Source: Flectobacillus sp. BAB-3569 (lineage in GTDB: Bacteria; Bacteroidota; Bacteroidia; Cytophagales; Spirosomataceae). Taken from it: DNA of 64,000 bases. Positions 44,584 to 53,868 of this stretch are shown here, in pieces. The DNA lies in NCBI RefSeq assembly GCF_002270355.1, contig NZ_NJFZ01000033.1, forward strand, positions 1 to 64,000, given 5' to 3'. The notes beneath the pieces are model-generated. The model was not told where the DNA came from and ran no database searches. It saw only the letters and a list, made by a program, of their open reading frames with translations. Numbering within the stretch: position 1 is the stretch's first letter; the number at the start of each line of letters is the position of its first letter. The position numbers were made by a program, and so were the translations under genes.

Positions 44584-45948
44584 ATGACAACGATTAGTCT
44601 TATCCAAAAATATAATGTTCCTGGTCCACGCTACACAAGTTATCCTACGGTTCCGTTCTGGAAGGTAGAACAGTTTACAGAAAAAGCTTGGATAGAAAGC
44701 TTGCAAAAAAGTTTTGCCGAAAGCAATCATCAAGGAATCAGTCTTTATATTCACCTGCCATATTGCGAAAGCCTTTGTACTTTTTGTGGTTGTAATAAAC
44801 GTATCACTAAAAACCACTCGGTAGAAGAACCCTATATCGACGCCCTTTTGAAGGAATGGGATATGTACACCGCTTTATTATCCGAAACTCCACGAATCGC
44901 CGAAATACACTTTGGAGGTGGTACACCAAGTTTTTTCAAACCAAACAATCTTGCTCGTTTGGTAAAAGGCATTTTAGCAAAAGCTACATTAGCAGATGAA
45001 ATAGAATTTGGTTTTGAAGGACACCCAGGCAATACCACAGCCGAACATTTGGAGGTATTGCATCAATTAGGTTTTACGCGTGTAAGTTACGGCGTGCAAG
45101 ATTATGACTTGCGAGTTCAAACGGCAATTCACCGTTTTCAGCCTTTTGAACAGGTAAAACAAGTGACAGAATTGAGCCGAAAATTAGGATATTCCTCTAT
45201 CAGCCATGATTTGGTATTTGGATTACCCTTCCAGACTTTAGCCAGTATTGAGGATACCATTCAAAAAACAATTGCGCTTAAGCCCGACCGTATTGCGTTT
45301 TACTCGTATGCGCATGTGCCTTGGATTAAAGGCAATGGTCAAAGAGGATTTAAGGATGAAGACCTCCCAAGTCCTGCCTTGAAACGTCAGTTATATGAAA
45401 AGGGTAGAGCGATGTTGGAGGCAAATGGTTATTTTGAAATAGGTATGGACCACTTTGCATTGTCTAGTGATTCGATGTATGTAGCTCGACAAAATGGTAC
45501 GCTCAACCGTAATTTTATGGGTTATACCACCACGCAGACCAAAGTGATGATTGGTTTGGGAGTATCTTCTATCAGTGATTCATGGACAGCTTTTGCTCAA
45601 AATGTAAAAGAAATTGAGACCTACATGGATAGCATCAATCAAAATAAACTACCGCTTCACCGTGGGCATATTTTGAACCAAGAAGACCTCAAAATTCGTG
45701 AGCAAATCCTCAATTTGATTTGCCGTTTCAAAACATCTTGGGATACCGATACTTGGACTTTTGAAGAAAAAGAAGCGCTTTTCGAAAGACTTCAACCATT
45801 TATAGAAGACGATTTAATTGTTTTACACGACAACGGCGTAGAGGTTTTGGAAGCTGGTAAAACCTTTATCCGTAATATCTGTATGGCATTTGATATGCGC
45901 ATGATTAGAGAAAATCCCCAGCACAGACTTTTTTCGCAGACGATATGA
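44584..45948 (+). CDS. hemN: Oxygen-independent coproporphyrinogen III oxidase
   Basis: 454 residues from ATG 44584 (MTTISLIQKYNVPGPRYTSY), which fits HemN; the frame is open to 44440 but the extra residues are atypical. Radical-SAM enzyme converting coproporphyrinogen III to protoporphyrinogen IX in heme synthesis. The [4Fe-4S] cysteines are C61, C65 and C68 (YCESLCTFCGC), with the extra C70 seen in true HemN; HFGGGTPSFF and the GxGxSSI-like GLGVSSISDSW follow. C-terminal domain typical for HemN (LNREN-type end). Followed by family D repeats; the exported catalase and hemA lie just downstream. Confidence 0.95.
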   Translation: MTTISLIQKYNVPGPRYTSYPTVPFWKVEQFTEKAWIESLQKSFAESNHQGISLYIHLPYCESLCTFCGCNKRITKNHSVEEPYIDALLKEWDMYTALLSETPRIAEIHFGGGTPSFFKPNNLARLVKGILAKATLADEIEFGFEGHPGNTTAEHLEVLHQLGFTRVSYGVQDYDLRVQTAIHRFQPFEQVKQVTELSRKLGYSSISHDLVFGLPFQTLASIEDTIQKTIALKPDRIAFYSYAHVPWIKGNGQRGFKDEDLPSPALKRQLYEKGRAMLEANGYFEIGMDHFALSSDSMYVARQNGTLNRNFMGYTTTQTKVMIGLGVSSISDSWTAFAQNVKEIETYMDSINQNKLPLHRGHILNQEDLKIREQILNLICRFKTSWDTDTWTFEEKEALFERLQPFIEDDLIVLHDNGVEVLEAGKTFIRNICMAFDMRMIRENPQHRLFSQTI

Positions 45949-45954
45949 GGAGGG

Positions 45955-46135
45955 ACAAAGGGAACAGACACAAAGGCACAAAGTGGAAGAGGGGATAGGG
46001 GTTAGGCAAAGAGGCAAAGAGAGAGGGAGTAGAGAGAATGGGCACAAAGGCAAAATAGGGGGTAGAGTGAACAGGTACAAAGGCACAAAGTGAATAAAAT
46101 CTCCACTTTGTGCCTTTGTGCCTTTTTTCCTCTGT
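45955..46135. repeat. Family D repeat cluster with hairpin
   Basis: Repeated CACAAAGGCACAAAGTGG-like segments and AGGGGATAGGGGTTAGGC-like purine-rich segments fill the space after hemN. The rest of the 45949-46290 gap is AT-rich (about 46150-46240) and presumably holds the catalase promoter. Confidence 0.75.
46074..46128 (+). terminator. Terminator-like hairpin built from family D repeats
   Basis: GGTACAAAGGCACAAAGTG (46074-46092) and CACTTTGTGCCTTTGTGCC (46104-46122) pair over 18-19 bp, followed by T6. A repeat pair appears to serve as the hemN terminator. Confidence 0.6.
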
Positions 46136-46290
46136 GCCTCTCTAAGTCCTTGTAATATAAGCTATAACTATAGTTTAAAAATAAATTATAGTTTAAATTT
46201 ATAATTATATATAAAATATCAATTTGATTTATAATTCTCGCATCAGCAATTTTGTCATGTAAACATAACACAACAGTTATTAACAAACAC

Positions 46291-47813
46291 ATGAATAAAT
46301 CCATAAAAATTGCTGCTCTGGCGCTATTATCATCGACTGTAGCAGTTGCCCAAACTCCCCTAACTACTAACAATGGTTCTCCTGTTGGAGATAATCAAAA
46401 CTCTAAAACAATCGGTCAAAATGGACAAGTGTTGCTAGAAGATATCCATTTGATTGAAAAACTAGCCTCGTTCGACCGTGAGCGTATTCCTGAGCGTGTG
46501 GTACATGCACGTGGCGCTGGGGCTTATGGTGAATTTGTCTCAGAAGGCGAATTTTCAAAATATACCAAAGCGGCTTTGTTTGCGGCTAAAGGTAAAAAAC
46601 ACCAGTTTTTGTTCGTTTTTCTACCGTAGTTCATGGAAATGGTTCACCAGAAACCTTGCGTGACCCACGTGGTTTTGCTACTAAGTTTTATACCGAGCAA
46701 GGCAATTATGATATCGTTGGTAATAACCTTCCTGTATTTTTTATTCGCGATGCCATCAAGTTTCCAGATATGGTGCACGCATTCAAACCGTCGCCTATTT
46801 ACAATAAGCAAGACCCCAACCGTGTGTTTGATTTCTTCTCACATATTCCAGAAGGTACGCACATGTTGACACGTGTGTATTCGGACTTTGGTATCCCTGC
46901 TAATTATCGTCAAATGGATGGGTCCAGTGTTCATGCTTTCAAGTGGGTAAACGAGGCTGGCGAAGTGAGTTATGTAAAGTATACTTGGAAAACGAATCAG
47001 GGTGTGAAAAACCTTACTGCTGATGAAGCTGCCAAAGTACAAGCCCAAGATTTCCAGCATGCTACGGTAGATTTATACGATAATATTAAAAAAGGAAACT
47101 TCCCTTCTTGGGATTTATTTGTACAAATCTTAAAGCCAGAAGATTTAGATAAATTCGATTTTAATCCACTAGATGTTACAAAAGTTTGGCCAGAGTCAAT
47201 TGCTCCGTTGACAAAGGTTGGTAAAATGACTTTAAACCGTGTACCTGATAATTTCTTTGAAGAAGTTGAGCAGTCTGCTTTTGCGCCTGCCAATTTGGTG
47301 CCAGGCATAGAGCCATCTGAAGACAAACTTTTGCAAGGTCGCTTATTTTCTTACACCGATACGCAACGTCACCGCATCGGAGGCAATTTTCAACAGCTTC
47401 CTATTAATGCACCAAAAGCGGCTGTGAATACATACAACCAAGACGGTGCTTTTAGCAATCGCCACAAAACTTCTGATGTAAACTATCAACCAAGTGTTGC
47501 GGCTGATGCTTTAACTGACAATGCACAATATAAATACTCAGTTTCGAAGTTTACCAATGTGACTACAGTTCAGCAAAAAATCACAAAGCCTAATGATTTT
47601 AAGCAAGCAGGTGATTTTTACCGCTCTTTGTCCGAAACAGATAAAGCAAGTTTGATTAAAAACTTATCTGGTGATTTGGCGGCTGTCAAAAACAAAGATG
47701 TAGCTCGCAAAATGGTTGGCTATTTCTACCTAGCTGATGCTGATTACGGTACTCGTTTGGCTAAAGCTCTCAACTTTAGCCGTGAGGAAGTTGAAGCGTT
47801 GTTTAGAAAATAA
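46291..47813 (+). pseudogene. Exported heme catalase, split by a frameshift
   Basis: Monofunctional heme catalase with a signal peptide ([20 protein letters not shown]), so probably periplasmic. The first frame runs to 46629 and includes the distal histidine segment [15 protein letters not shown]; it then reads [11 protein letters not shown] and stops. The second frame supplies [40 protein letters not shown], and the proximal heme-Tyr block GRLFSYTDTQRHRIG, ending at 47813. The break is at six A (46594-46599): one more A gives [17 protein letters not shown] as in all catalases and a 507-residue protein. Unlike the other two broken genes, the site is not a good -1 slippery heptamer. Sequencing error or a real inactivating deletion. 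Confidence 0.87.
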
Positions 47814-47817
47814 GTTA

Positions 47818-47941
47818 CAGTAAGTAGGAAAACGTTATTAGTTAACAGTATATTGGTTATCTGAAGGTGCTCATAATCTGAAGGTTATAGTCAAATTTTT
47901 CCTCAGTTATACTATTAATTTAATTTTTCCTACTTACTTAA
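47818..47941. mobile_element. MITE-like element with 14-bp terminal inverted repeats (family C)
   Basis: AGTAAGTAGGAAAA (47819-47832) and its exact complement TTTTCCTACTTACT (47925-47938) bound a 120-bp non-coding element with AT-rich interior, inserted 5 bp after the catalase stop. A decayed relative is at 17417-17545. No target-site duplication is clear. The remaining sequence to 48111 carries AGGCAATAGG/CCTATTGCCT-type family A remnants. Confidence 0.6.
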
Positions 47942-48111
47942 TTAGGCCAAAAGGCAATAGGAATTAGTCATCATTTTATTGATAGCTCTTGATTTGCTTT
48001 TCTTTATATCAAACCCAATCGGGCAGGATTTAGGAGCGTATTTTGAAAAGTAAAACAATACTGTCAACGAATGTTTAAGCTAATACCTATTGCCTAACCA
48101 CTAATATAAAA

Positions 48112-49326
48112 ATGATCCATCAAACCATGCCATCTATCAAAGTCATATCGCTTTCATATAAAACTGCTGATGTTGCAGTTCGTGGACAATTACAGTTCTC
48201 GGAGGAGGAGGTGCAAACCTTTTTGGCAAATTTTCAAGCTCATGAAGACGTCAAATCCTTGATGCTTCTGTCAACTTGTAACCGAACTGAATTGTATTTC
48301 GAGTCTGAAACTACTTCAGCTAAAGACATGATTGAACAGATGTTGACTTTCAAGAATGTATGGATTGGTGGACATTTGCTTAAAGTTATTGAAACTACTC
48401 AAGAGTCAGCTCAGTATATGATGGAGGTGGCTACGGGATTACATTCAATGGTTTTGGGCGACAAACAAATTATTCAGCAAGTCAAAAGTGCTTATTTACA
48501 GAGTCAAAGCATGGGGCTTATTTCGGGTGCATTTGAGCGTTTGTTTCAACAAGTTTTTCGTTCATTTAAGCGAATTAGTAATGAAACCGCCTTTTTGAAA
48601 GGCTCTCAATCTACGAGTTATTTGGCAGTGGAGCACGCCAGAAGACTCGTTGGTAAACAAGCAAAAGTATTGTTATTGGGAGCTGGAGAAATCGCTAAAG
48701 ATGTGGTCAAATATTTGGTTTCACAAGGTTTTGAAAATGTGGTAATTGCCAATCGCACTCTCGAAAAAGCCCAAGCACTTGCTAAATCGAGAGATTCTTA
48801 CTTTTACCTTCCTTTTTCGGAAATACCTCAATACTTTTCTGATTTTGATGTGGTTATTTCAAGTATTGGCGTAAAAGATTTAATTCAAGATACCTTTTTC
48901 CGTAAATCTACTTTTCCTAAAGTATTGGTTGATTTAGCTGTTCCAGCAAGTATTTCTATATCTGAAGAAACAAAGCAGTCGGTTCAGTTAATCAATATTG
49001 ATACTTTGGTTGAAAAAATTCAAGTGAACAAGACCGAAAGCCAAGCAGCAGTAAACGAAGTTCAAACGATTATTGAGCAAGAGTTAGCACAATTTATGAA
49101 ATGGCATGATTCATTACCTATCAATCAGTTTTTAGCTTCACTGAAACAACATTATAAATCTACCATTCAAGAAAAATTACAACAACATAAGCAAGAGCTA
49201 CCAGACGGAGTTATTGATTCTATCGTGGCTTCTTTGCTCAAAACACCAGCTGTAAGTCTGAAGAATATGAATTTACCAGAATCTGTTTCATCGGTTCAAC
49301 AGCTCAATAATATTTACCACTTTTAG
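48112..49326 (+). CDS. hemA: Glutamyl-tRNA reductase
   Basis: 404 residues, full length. Catalyses NADPH reduction of glutamyl-tRNA(Glu) to glutamate-1-semialdehyde, the first step of C5 heme synthesis. Nucleophile C56 in LLSTCNRTELYFE, the HSMVLGDKQIIQQVKSAY block (Asp-Lys replaces the usual Glu-x before QI), NADPH fold GAGEIAKDV (190-198), and the C-terminal dimerisation helix. Start ATG 48112, or 48127 (MPSIKVISLSYKTADV), which begins at the first conserved strand. The ankyrin gene starts 12 bp after the stop, indicating an operon. Confidence 0.95.
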   Translation: MIHQTMPSIKVISLSYKTADVAVRGQLQFSEEEVQTFLANFQAHEDVKSLMLLSTCNRTELYFESETTSAKDMIEQMLTFKNVWIGGHLLKVIETTQESAQYMMEVATGLHSMVLGDKQIIQQVKSAYLQSQSMGLISGAFERLFQQVFRSFKRISNETAFLKGSQSTSYLAVEHARRLVGKQAKVLLLGAGEIAKDVVKYLVSQGFENVVIANRTLEKAQALAKSRDSYFYLPFSEIPQYFSDFDVVISSIGVKDLIQDTFFRKSTFPKVLVDLAVPASISISEETKQSVQLINIDTLVEKIQVNKTESQAAVNEVQTIIEQELAQFMKWHDSLPINQFLASLKQHYKSTIQEKLQQHKQELPDGVIDSIVASLLKTPAVSLKNMNLPESVSSVQQLNNIYHF

Positions 49327-49338
49327 GCTTTTATTACT

Positions 49339-49854
49339 ATGAAGAATATACTTTTTATATTGTGTTTCACTCTCATCATACATACAGCACAGGCACAACA
49401 ATCTATTTGGAATGCTTGTCGTGAAGGCGATAAAACAACCGTAGAATCTTTGTTAAAACAAAGGGTTTCTATTGACGCTCAAGACCATAAAGGCTTTACA
49501 CCCTTAATCTTGGCAGTGTATAACCAACAAACAGATTTAGTAAAATATTTATTAGAGAAAGGTGCAAATCCTGATATTGCAGATACCTCTGGCAATACGG
49601 CCTTGATGGGAGCTAGTTTTAAAGGATATACCGAAATCGCACAATTATTATTAGAAAAAAAGGCGAATCCTAATATTCAAAATGGTAATGGCGCTACAGC
49701 TCTGAGTTTTGCAGCTACTTTTGGGCATCTTTCTTTAGTCAAAGTATTATTGCAGGCAGGAGCCAACAAGCATCTCCAAGATCGTTTTGGGAACACCCCT
49801 CTCAAAAATGCATTGATGCAGGAAAATGCCGAAATAGCAGAGCTTTTGAAGTAA
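49339..49854 (+). CDS. Exported ankyrin-repeat protein (AnkB-like)
   Basis: 171 residues. Signal peptide (MKNILFILCFTLIIHTAQAQ) followed by four to five ankyrin repeats: KGFTPLILAVYNQQTDLVKY, SGNTALMGASFKGYTEIAQL, NGATALSFAATFGHLSLVKV and a capping repeat FGNTPLKNALMQENAEIAEL. It lies 12 bp after hemA and 1.5 kb after the exported catalase. In Pseudomonas aeruginosa an exported ankyrin protein (AnkB) supports the periplasmic catalase KatB, so a similar partnership is plausible here (inference). Ends shortly before a bidirectional terminator. Confidence 0.88.
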   Translation: MKNILFILCFTLIIHTAQAQQSIWNACREGDKTTVESLLKQRVSIDAQDHKGFTPLILAVYNQQTDLVKYLLEKGANPDIADTSGNTALMGASFKGYTEIAQLLLEKKANPNIQNGNGATALSFAATFGHLSLVKVLLQAGANKHLQDRFGNTPLKNALMQENAEIAELLK

Positions 49855-49947
49855 AATAGAGTTTAACACACATGAGTCATTATTGTGAAAATTTGTATGC
49901 CTTCAGTAGAGACACAATACTTTGCGTCTAAGGCTGAGTCACATATC

Positions 49948-49986
49948 AAAAAAAGGGGTCGGAAAATAAATTCCAACCCCTTTTTT
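49948..49986. terminator. Bidirectional terminator between ankyrin and MATE genes
   Basis: AAAAAAGGGGTCGGAA and TTCCAACCCCTTTTTT pair almost perfectly around AATAAA, extended outward by TATC/GATA, between convergent genes. Confidence 0.9.
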
Positions 49987-50015
49987 GATACTATATTTCA
50001 GAAGGATACCTCTCA

Positions 50016-50034
50016 AGACGCAATCATTGCGTCT
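50016..50034. repeat. Hairpin AGACGCAATCATTGCGTCT
   Basis: A perfect 8-bp stem near the MATE gene end; a related AGAGACACAATACTTTGCGTCT lies at about 49908-49929, so this may be a small repeated hairpin. Confidence 0.5.
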
Positions 50035-50069
50035 CTAATGATGGAATTCGATTTTTACAATCACTCAAT

Positions 50070-51443
50070 TTATACCTTCATCGTTCTCCAGCGACCTTTT
50101 TTGAAGAAATAAATGCCCATCAGTGCCAAAATAGATTCGGCAATGGCGATGGATAAGAATACCCCAAGTGGTCCCCAATGCCAGTATTGTGCCATCAGAT
50201 AAGCCAAAGGTATTTCGATAAGCCAGAAACAAATAAAGTTCATAATCGTTGGCGTGCGAGTATCGCCAGCACCATTGAGTGCTTGTCCGATGACCATTCC
50301 GTAGCCGAAAAAGAGATAGCCCGCACTCATGATTTGCAAACATAACACACCTACTTCTACGACTTTGGGATTATTGTTGAAAATTGAAATGAAGTTCTCC
50401 GCAAAACCTAAAAACAATAAGCCTACCAACAATAGAAATATCATATTGTAAAAAGCGGTTCTCCAAACAGATTTCTCAGCTCGGTCAGGCTGATTAGCCC
50501 CTAAATTTTGTCCCATCAAGGTGGCGGCGGCATTCGCCATACCCCATGCTGGCAAAATCGTAAACACGATAATTCTGATAGCAATGGTATAACCTGCCAC
50601 GGCGTCGCTTCCGAAACTTGAGATAATACGCGTTAAGAAAATCCAGCTTGCCGACTGAATCAAGAACTGCCCTGTACCACCCGAACCAATGGTAATCAAG
50701 TTTTTGAGGACAGCCCAGTCTGGTTTGAGTAATCTCAATTCTAAGCGAAGGTTGCCTTGCCCTTTTTGTAAAGACCATAATTGGTACAAAACACCAATGG
50801 TTCTGCCTGTGGTAGTGGCAATGGCAGCGCCTTCGACCCCGAATTTTAATCCCATAATCAAGAGGGCATCGAGTGCCATATTGATTATATTGGCCAAAAT
50901 AATCGAACGCATTGCCGTAGAGGCATCTCCTGCACCACGCAATGCACCGCTGAGTGTGTAAAGTAAAATGATGGAAGGACTACTAATAAACATCAAGCGA
51001 GTAAACAAGGCTCCTTGTTCAATCAAATGAGGTTCGCCTCCCATAAGTGCGAGAATTTGTTCAGCAAAAATAGCCCCAGGAATTCCCACGAGAGCCGATA
51101 AAACCAAGGAAATAAGAATAACCTGAGATACGGCATGAGCGGCCGCTTCGGGGTTTCCTTCGCCTGTTCGGCGCGAAACAATGGCAGTAGCTGCCGAGCT
51201 AAGACCAATAGCAACCGAATAAATCAGGGTAAGTACCGATTCGGTCAACCCAACGGTAGCGATGGCTTCTATGCTAATTTTAGATACAAAAAAGGCATCA
51301 ACAATCGCGAAGAGGGATTCTCCAATCATTTCTAATATCATAGGAATAGATAAAAGAAAAATCGCTCGATTAATGCTCATTTGCGTATAATTCTGTTCTT
51401 CTCCACGAATAGCTTCGAGGAATAGTTCAATGTATTTTTTCAT
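50070..51443 (-). CDS. MATE-family efflux transporter
   Basis: 457 residues, 12 membrane helices in two similar halves. SIPMILEMIGESLFAIVDAF starts the first half; GSGGTGQFLIQSASWIFLTR starts the second; GQNLGANQPDRAEKSVW and RRTGEGNPEAAAHAV are the paired GxxxGA loops. Na+ or H+-driven export of cationic compounds or metabolites. N-terminal 30 residues are cytosolic. A possible promoter TACCTTTG is at 51615-51622. Substrate unknown. Confidence 0.93.
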   Translation of the reverse strand: MKKYIELFLEAIRGEEQNYTQMSINRAIFLLSIPMILEMIGESLFAIVDAFFVSKISIEAIATVGLTESVLTLIYSVAIGLSSAATAIVSRRTGEGNPEAAAHAVSQVILISLVLSALVGIPGAIFAEQILALMGGEPHLIEQGALFTRLMFISSPSIILLYTLSGALRGAGDASTAMRSIILANIINMALDALLIMGLKFGVEGAAIATTTGRTIGVLYQLWSLQKGQGNLRLELRLLKPDWAVLKNLITIGSGGTGQFLIQSASWIFLTRIISSFGSDAVAGYTIAIRIIVFTILPAWGMANAAATLMGQNLGANQPDRAEKSVWRTAFYNMIFLLLVGLLFLGFAENFISIFNNNPKVVEVGVLCLQIMSAGYLFFGYGMVIGQALNGAGDTRTPTIMNFICFWLIEIPLAYLMAQYWHWGPLGVFLSIAIAESILALMGIYFFKKGRWRTMKV

Positions 51444-51614
51444 TGAGAATTGCGATACGATAAGATAATGGTAAAATAATATAGCTTTTTATAAAGCAGA
51501 AAAGCCTAGTTTTTGACTAGGAAAATAAGAGGGGAAAATAAAGTACCACGTAGGGACTAAAAATTACAAAATCATGGGCATTTACGGCTTAAAGCCTGTT
51601 TGAGGTTGGTGTTG

Positions 51615-51622
51615 CAAAGGTA
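51615..51622 (-). promoter_or_regulatory. Possible -7 element of the MATE gene
   Basis: Minus-strand TACCTTTG; about 170 bp upstream of the start codon, no clear -33 TTG. Confidence 0.4.
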
Positions 51623-51943
51623 ATAAGATTTAGGACTTTTTATAGAATGTTCTAAAAAATCTTTTCAGAGAAATAAAGAGTATTTTGTCTTTCTCTACAC
51701 AGCTAAATGATTTGAAATAAAGGATTTACAACCTAAAACAAGTCAAGATAGTGAAGAGTTTCCTTGAAAAATGGCGTTTAAATAAAATTTAGCAGGATTT
51801 TAATAAAAAATTAAACATTCAGGAGTACTTTATACATCCAATCTATTCGATATGGCGTAAGTTTGGTACGAACGAAAAATCCTCAGTATTTATACCTATA
51901 GATATTTAGCGAAATTTCGCTTAGAATTAATATTCCGCCATCT

Positions 51944-51951
51944 TACTTTTG
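51944..51951 (+). promoter_or_regulatory. Possible -7 element of the GAPDH gene
   Basis: TACTTTTG fits TAnnTTTG, 59 bp before the ATG; no clear -33 TTG. Confidence 0.4.
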
Positions 51952-52010
51952 TATCAAGATTTGTCACAAATCTTTTCTTATAACAAAACAAACCTTGAAA
52001 CGAGTAAATC

Positions 52011-53462
52011 ATGATACAAGAATCTATTTATGAGCAAGAACTGAGTCATTGGATTGAAGATGAAAAAGCAGCGCTGGAATTGGTAAATGTGGTAGGTAAA
52101 CTTTGGTTTGAAAAATCGGTAGAATTGCTACTTTTTAGAAACCAAATGTTTGATGTGAGTTCTTCGGGCTTGTTAAGTTTACATGATTACGCACAGAATT
52201 TTATTGGTCAACCTATTACAGTACAAGTAACATTAGAATTAGCACAAGCTATTCATGAAATAGAGATTTCGCCATCACGAATAGATATGGGACGTTTGGG
52301 AAGTGAGTGGTTGCAAGAATCTGTATTATACGATAATGCCAAGCAATTTGTCGTAACTAAGTTGGGCGATTTTATTGGAAAAGATAGACTTTGTTTGACG
52401 CCCAAAGATGTGGTTTTATATGGTTTTGGACGTATCGGACGTTTGGCGGCACGTATGTTGGTAAGTATGGCAGGAAAAGGTGAACAATTACGTTTGAGAG
52501 CCATCGTAACCCGTGACCGTTCGGCAGAAGATATTTACAAACGTGCTGATTTGCTCAGAAATGACTCTATTTATGGTCCATTTGCTGGAACAGTTGCCGT
52601 TGACGAAGAAAATAGATGCTTGATTATCAATGGACAACGTGTACAAATGATTAACGCCTCTTCGCCTGAGTCGATTGATTATACACAATATGATATTGAT
52701 GATGCTTTGGTGATTGATAATACGGGTGTAAAACGAGACCGAGAGGGGTTGAGTAAACACCTTCTGGCAAAAGGAGTTAGCAAAGTATTATTGACAGCTC
52801 CAGGCAAAGGCGATATTCCGAATATTGTAGCTGGGGTCAATAATTTGGCGTATGAAGAAGGTGAAAATATATTTTCGGCTGCTTCATGTACCACAAATGC
52901 CATCGTTCCGATTTTGTCGGTTATTCATCAAGAATTAGGGATAGAAAGAGGACATATCGAAACGGTTCACTCTTACACTAATGACCAAAACTTGTTGGAT
53001 AATTATCATCCAAAATCAAGAAGAGGTCGTTCGGCAGCACAAAATTTGGTCATTACCGAAACAGGTGCCGACAAAGCAGTTGCCAAAGTAATTCCTGAGT
53101 TAGCTGGCAAATTGACTGGAAATGCTATTCGAGTGCCAACGCCTAATGGTTCTTTGGCCGTATTGAACCTACAAATAGGACGCACGGTAACAAAAGAGGA
53201 GGTAAATGAAGTAATTCGTAAGGCTTCACTCAAGGGAGATTTAGTTGAGCAGATTCAGTACTCTATGTCCGAAGAATTAGTTTCTTCTGATATTATCGGA
53301 AGCCCAAGTCCTTCAGTATATGATAGTCAAGCGACGATTGTGTCAAAAGATGGGAAAAGCGTTGTGCTATATGTTTGGTACGACAACGAATATGGTTATA
53401 CAAGACAAACTTTGAAAGTTGCTAAGAATATTTCTGGTGTTTTAAGGTTAATGTATTATTGA
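52011..53462 (+). CDS. gap: Glyceraldehyde-3-phosphate dehydrogenase, long form
   Basis: 483 residues, about 150 longer than the glycolytic 335-residue enzyme because of an N-terminal helical extension (1-130). NAD(P) fold YGFGRIGRLAARML (GFGRIG 138-143), catalytic C293 in SAASCTTNAIVP, the catalytic-His region VHSYTNDQNLLDNYHPKSRR and the RVPTPNGSLAVLNLQ block. This long class occurs in Bacteroidota and some gamma-proteobacteria and is often thought to serve in gluconeogenesis or NADP-linked flux; the direction here is inference. Followed by a terminator; monocistronic. Confidence 0.93.
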   Translation: MIQESIYEQELSHWIEDEKAALELVNVVGKLWFEKSVELLLFRNQMFDVSSSGLLSLHDYAQNFIGQPITVQVTLELAQAIHEIEISPSRIDMGRLGSEWLQESVLYDNAKQFVVTKLGDFIGKDRLCLTPKDVVLYGFGRIGRLAARMLVSMAGKGEQLRLRAIVTRDRSAEDIYKRADLLRNDSIYGPFAGTVAVDEENRCLIINGQRVQMINASSPESIDYTQYDIDDALVIDNTGVKRDREGLSKHLLAKGVSKVLLTAPGKGDIPNIVAGVNNLAYEEGENIFSAASCTTNAIVPILSVIHQELGIERGHIETVHSYTNDQNLLDNYHPKSRRGRSAAQNLVITETGADKAVAKVIPELAGKLTGNAIRVPTPNGSLAVLNLQIGRTVTKEEVNEVIRKASLKGDLVEQIQYSMSEELVSSDIIGSPSPSVYDSQATIVSKDGKSVVLYVWYDNEYGYTRQTLKVAKNISGVLRLMYY

Positions 53463-53533
53463 GTTAGTTTGATGGTTTAGGTTGCTACAATGAGACCTGT
53501 ATCATTTGTTTAAGTAAAAAGGGATAGATAAGT

Positions 53534-53567
53534 AAAAAGCCTTCAAGATATTTCTTGAGGGCTTTTT
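53534..53567 (+). terminator. Terminator after GAPDH
   Basis: AAAAAGCCTTCAAGA and TCTTGAGGGCTTTTTT pair (one G-T) around a short loop with T6. Confidence 0.88.
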
Positions 53568-53711
53568 TGTGGGAAATATCAGACAAAAGAACAGTAGAAG
53601 GAGGTGGCCAAACCAATGCTTAAAACCCTCGCTCCCCCTAAAGTCTCCATTTTTCCCAATTTATATGAATTTTCTCTTTACTGGACAAAATTGAAGTTTC
53701 TAGTCGTTCCT

Positions 53712-53734
53712 AGTTCAAGACTTAGTCTTGGACT
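53712..53734. repeat. Hairpin AGTTCAAGAC TTA GTCTTGGACT
   Basis: A 10-bp stem with one G-T or mismatch, related to the hairpin at 13953. A TTAAACAGTTTAAAACTGTT segment follows. With the GAPDH terminator these are the only structures in the 53463-53868 gap. Confidence 0.5.
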
Positions 53735-53868
53735 CACCTTTTAAACAGTTTAAAACTGTTTTCATAAAATTCAGTGGTGAAGTCCAAACATCTGAATGTC
53801 CCTTACTCATTTTGTCCTATAATCAGATAAATCACACATTTTCTCAACCACCAATTCACTCAATACCT

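Larger units (their letters stand above)
51444..52010. other. Divergent intergenic region with two possible promoters
   Basis: 567-bp spacer between the MATE and GAPDH genes. Contents: a hairpin CCTAGT TTTTG ACTAGG (51505-51521), the MATE -7 box (51615-51622), an AT-rich stretch, and the GAPDH -7 box (51944-51951). No RNA gene or repeat-family copy recognised. Confidence 0.45.

Noticed and set aside
45823-46373. Two overlapping minus-strand ORFs after hemN rich in Leu, Cys, Pro and Ser
   Set aside because: Low-complexity translations of family D repeats, overlapping hemN and the catalase start.
49885-50112. 75-codon + strand ORF after the ankyrin gene
   Set aside because: It spans a bidirectional terminator and a hairpin repeat and overlaps the 3' end of the MATE gene, so it is unlikely to be coding.
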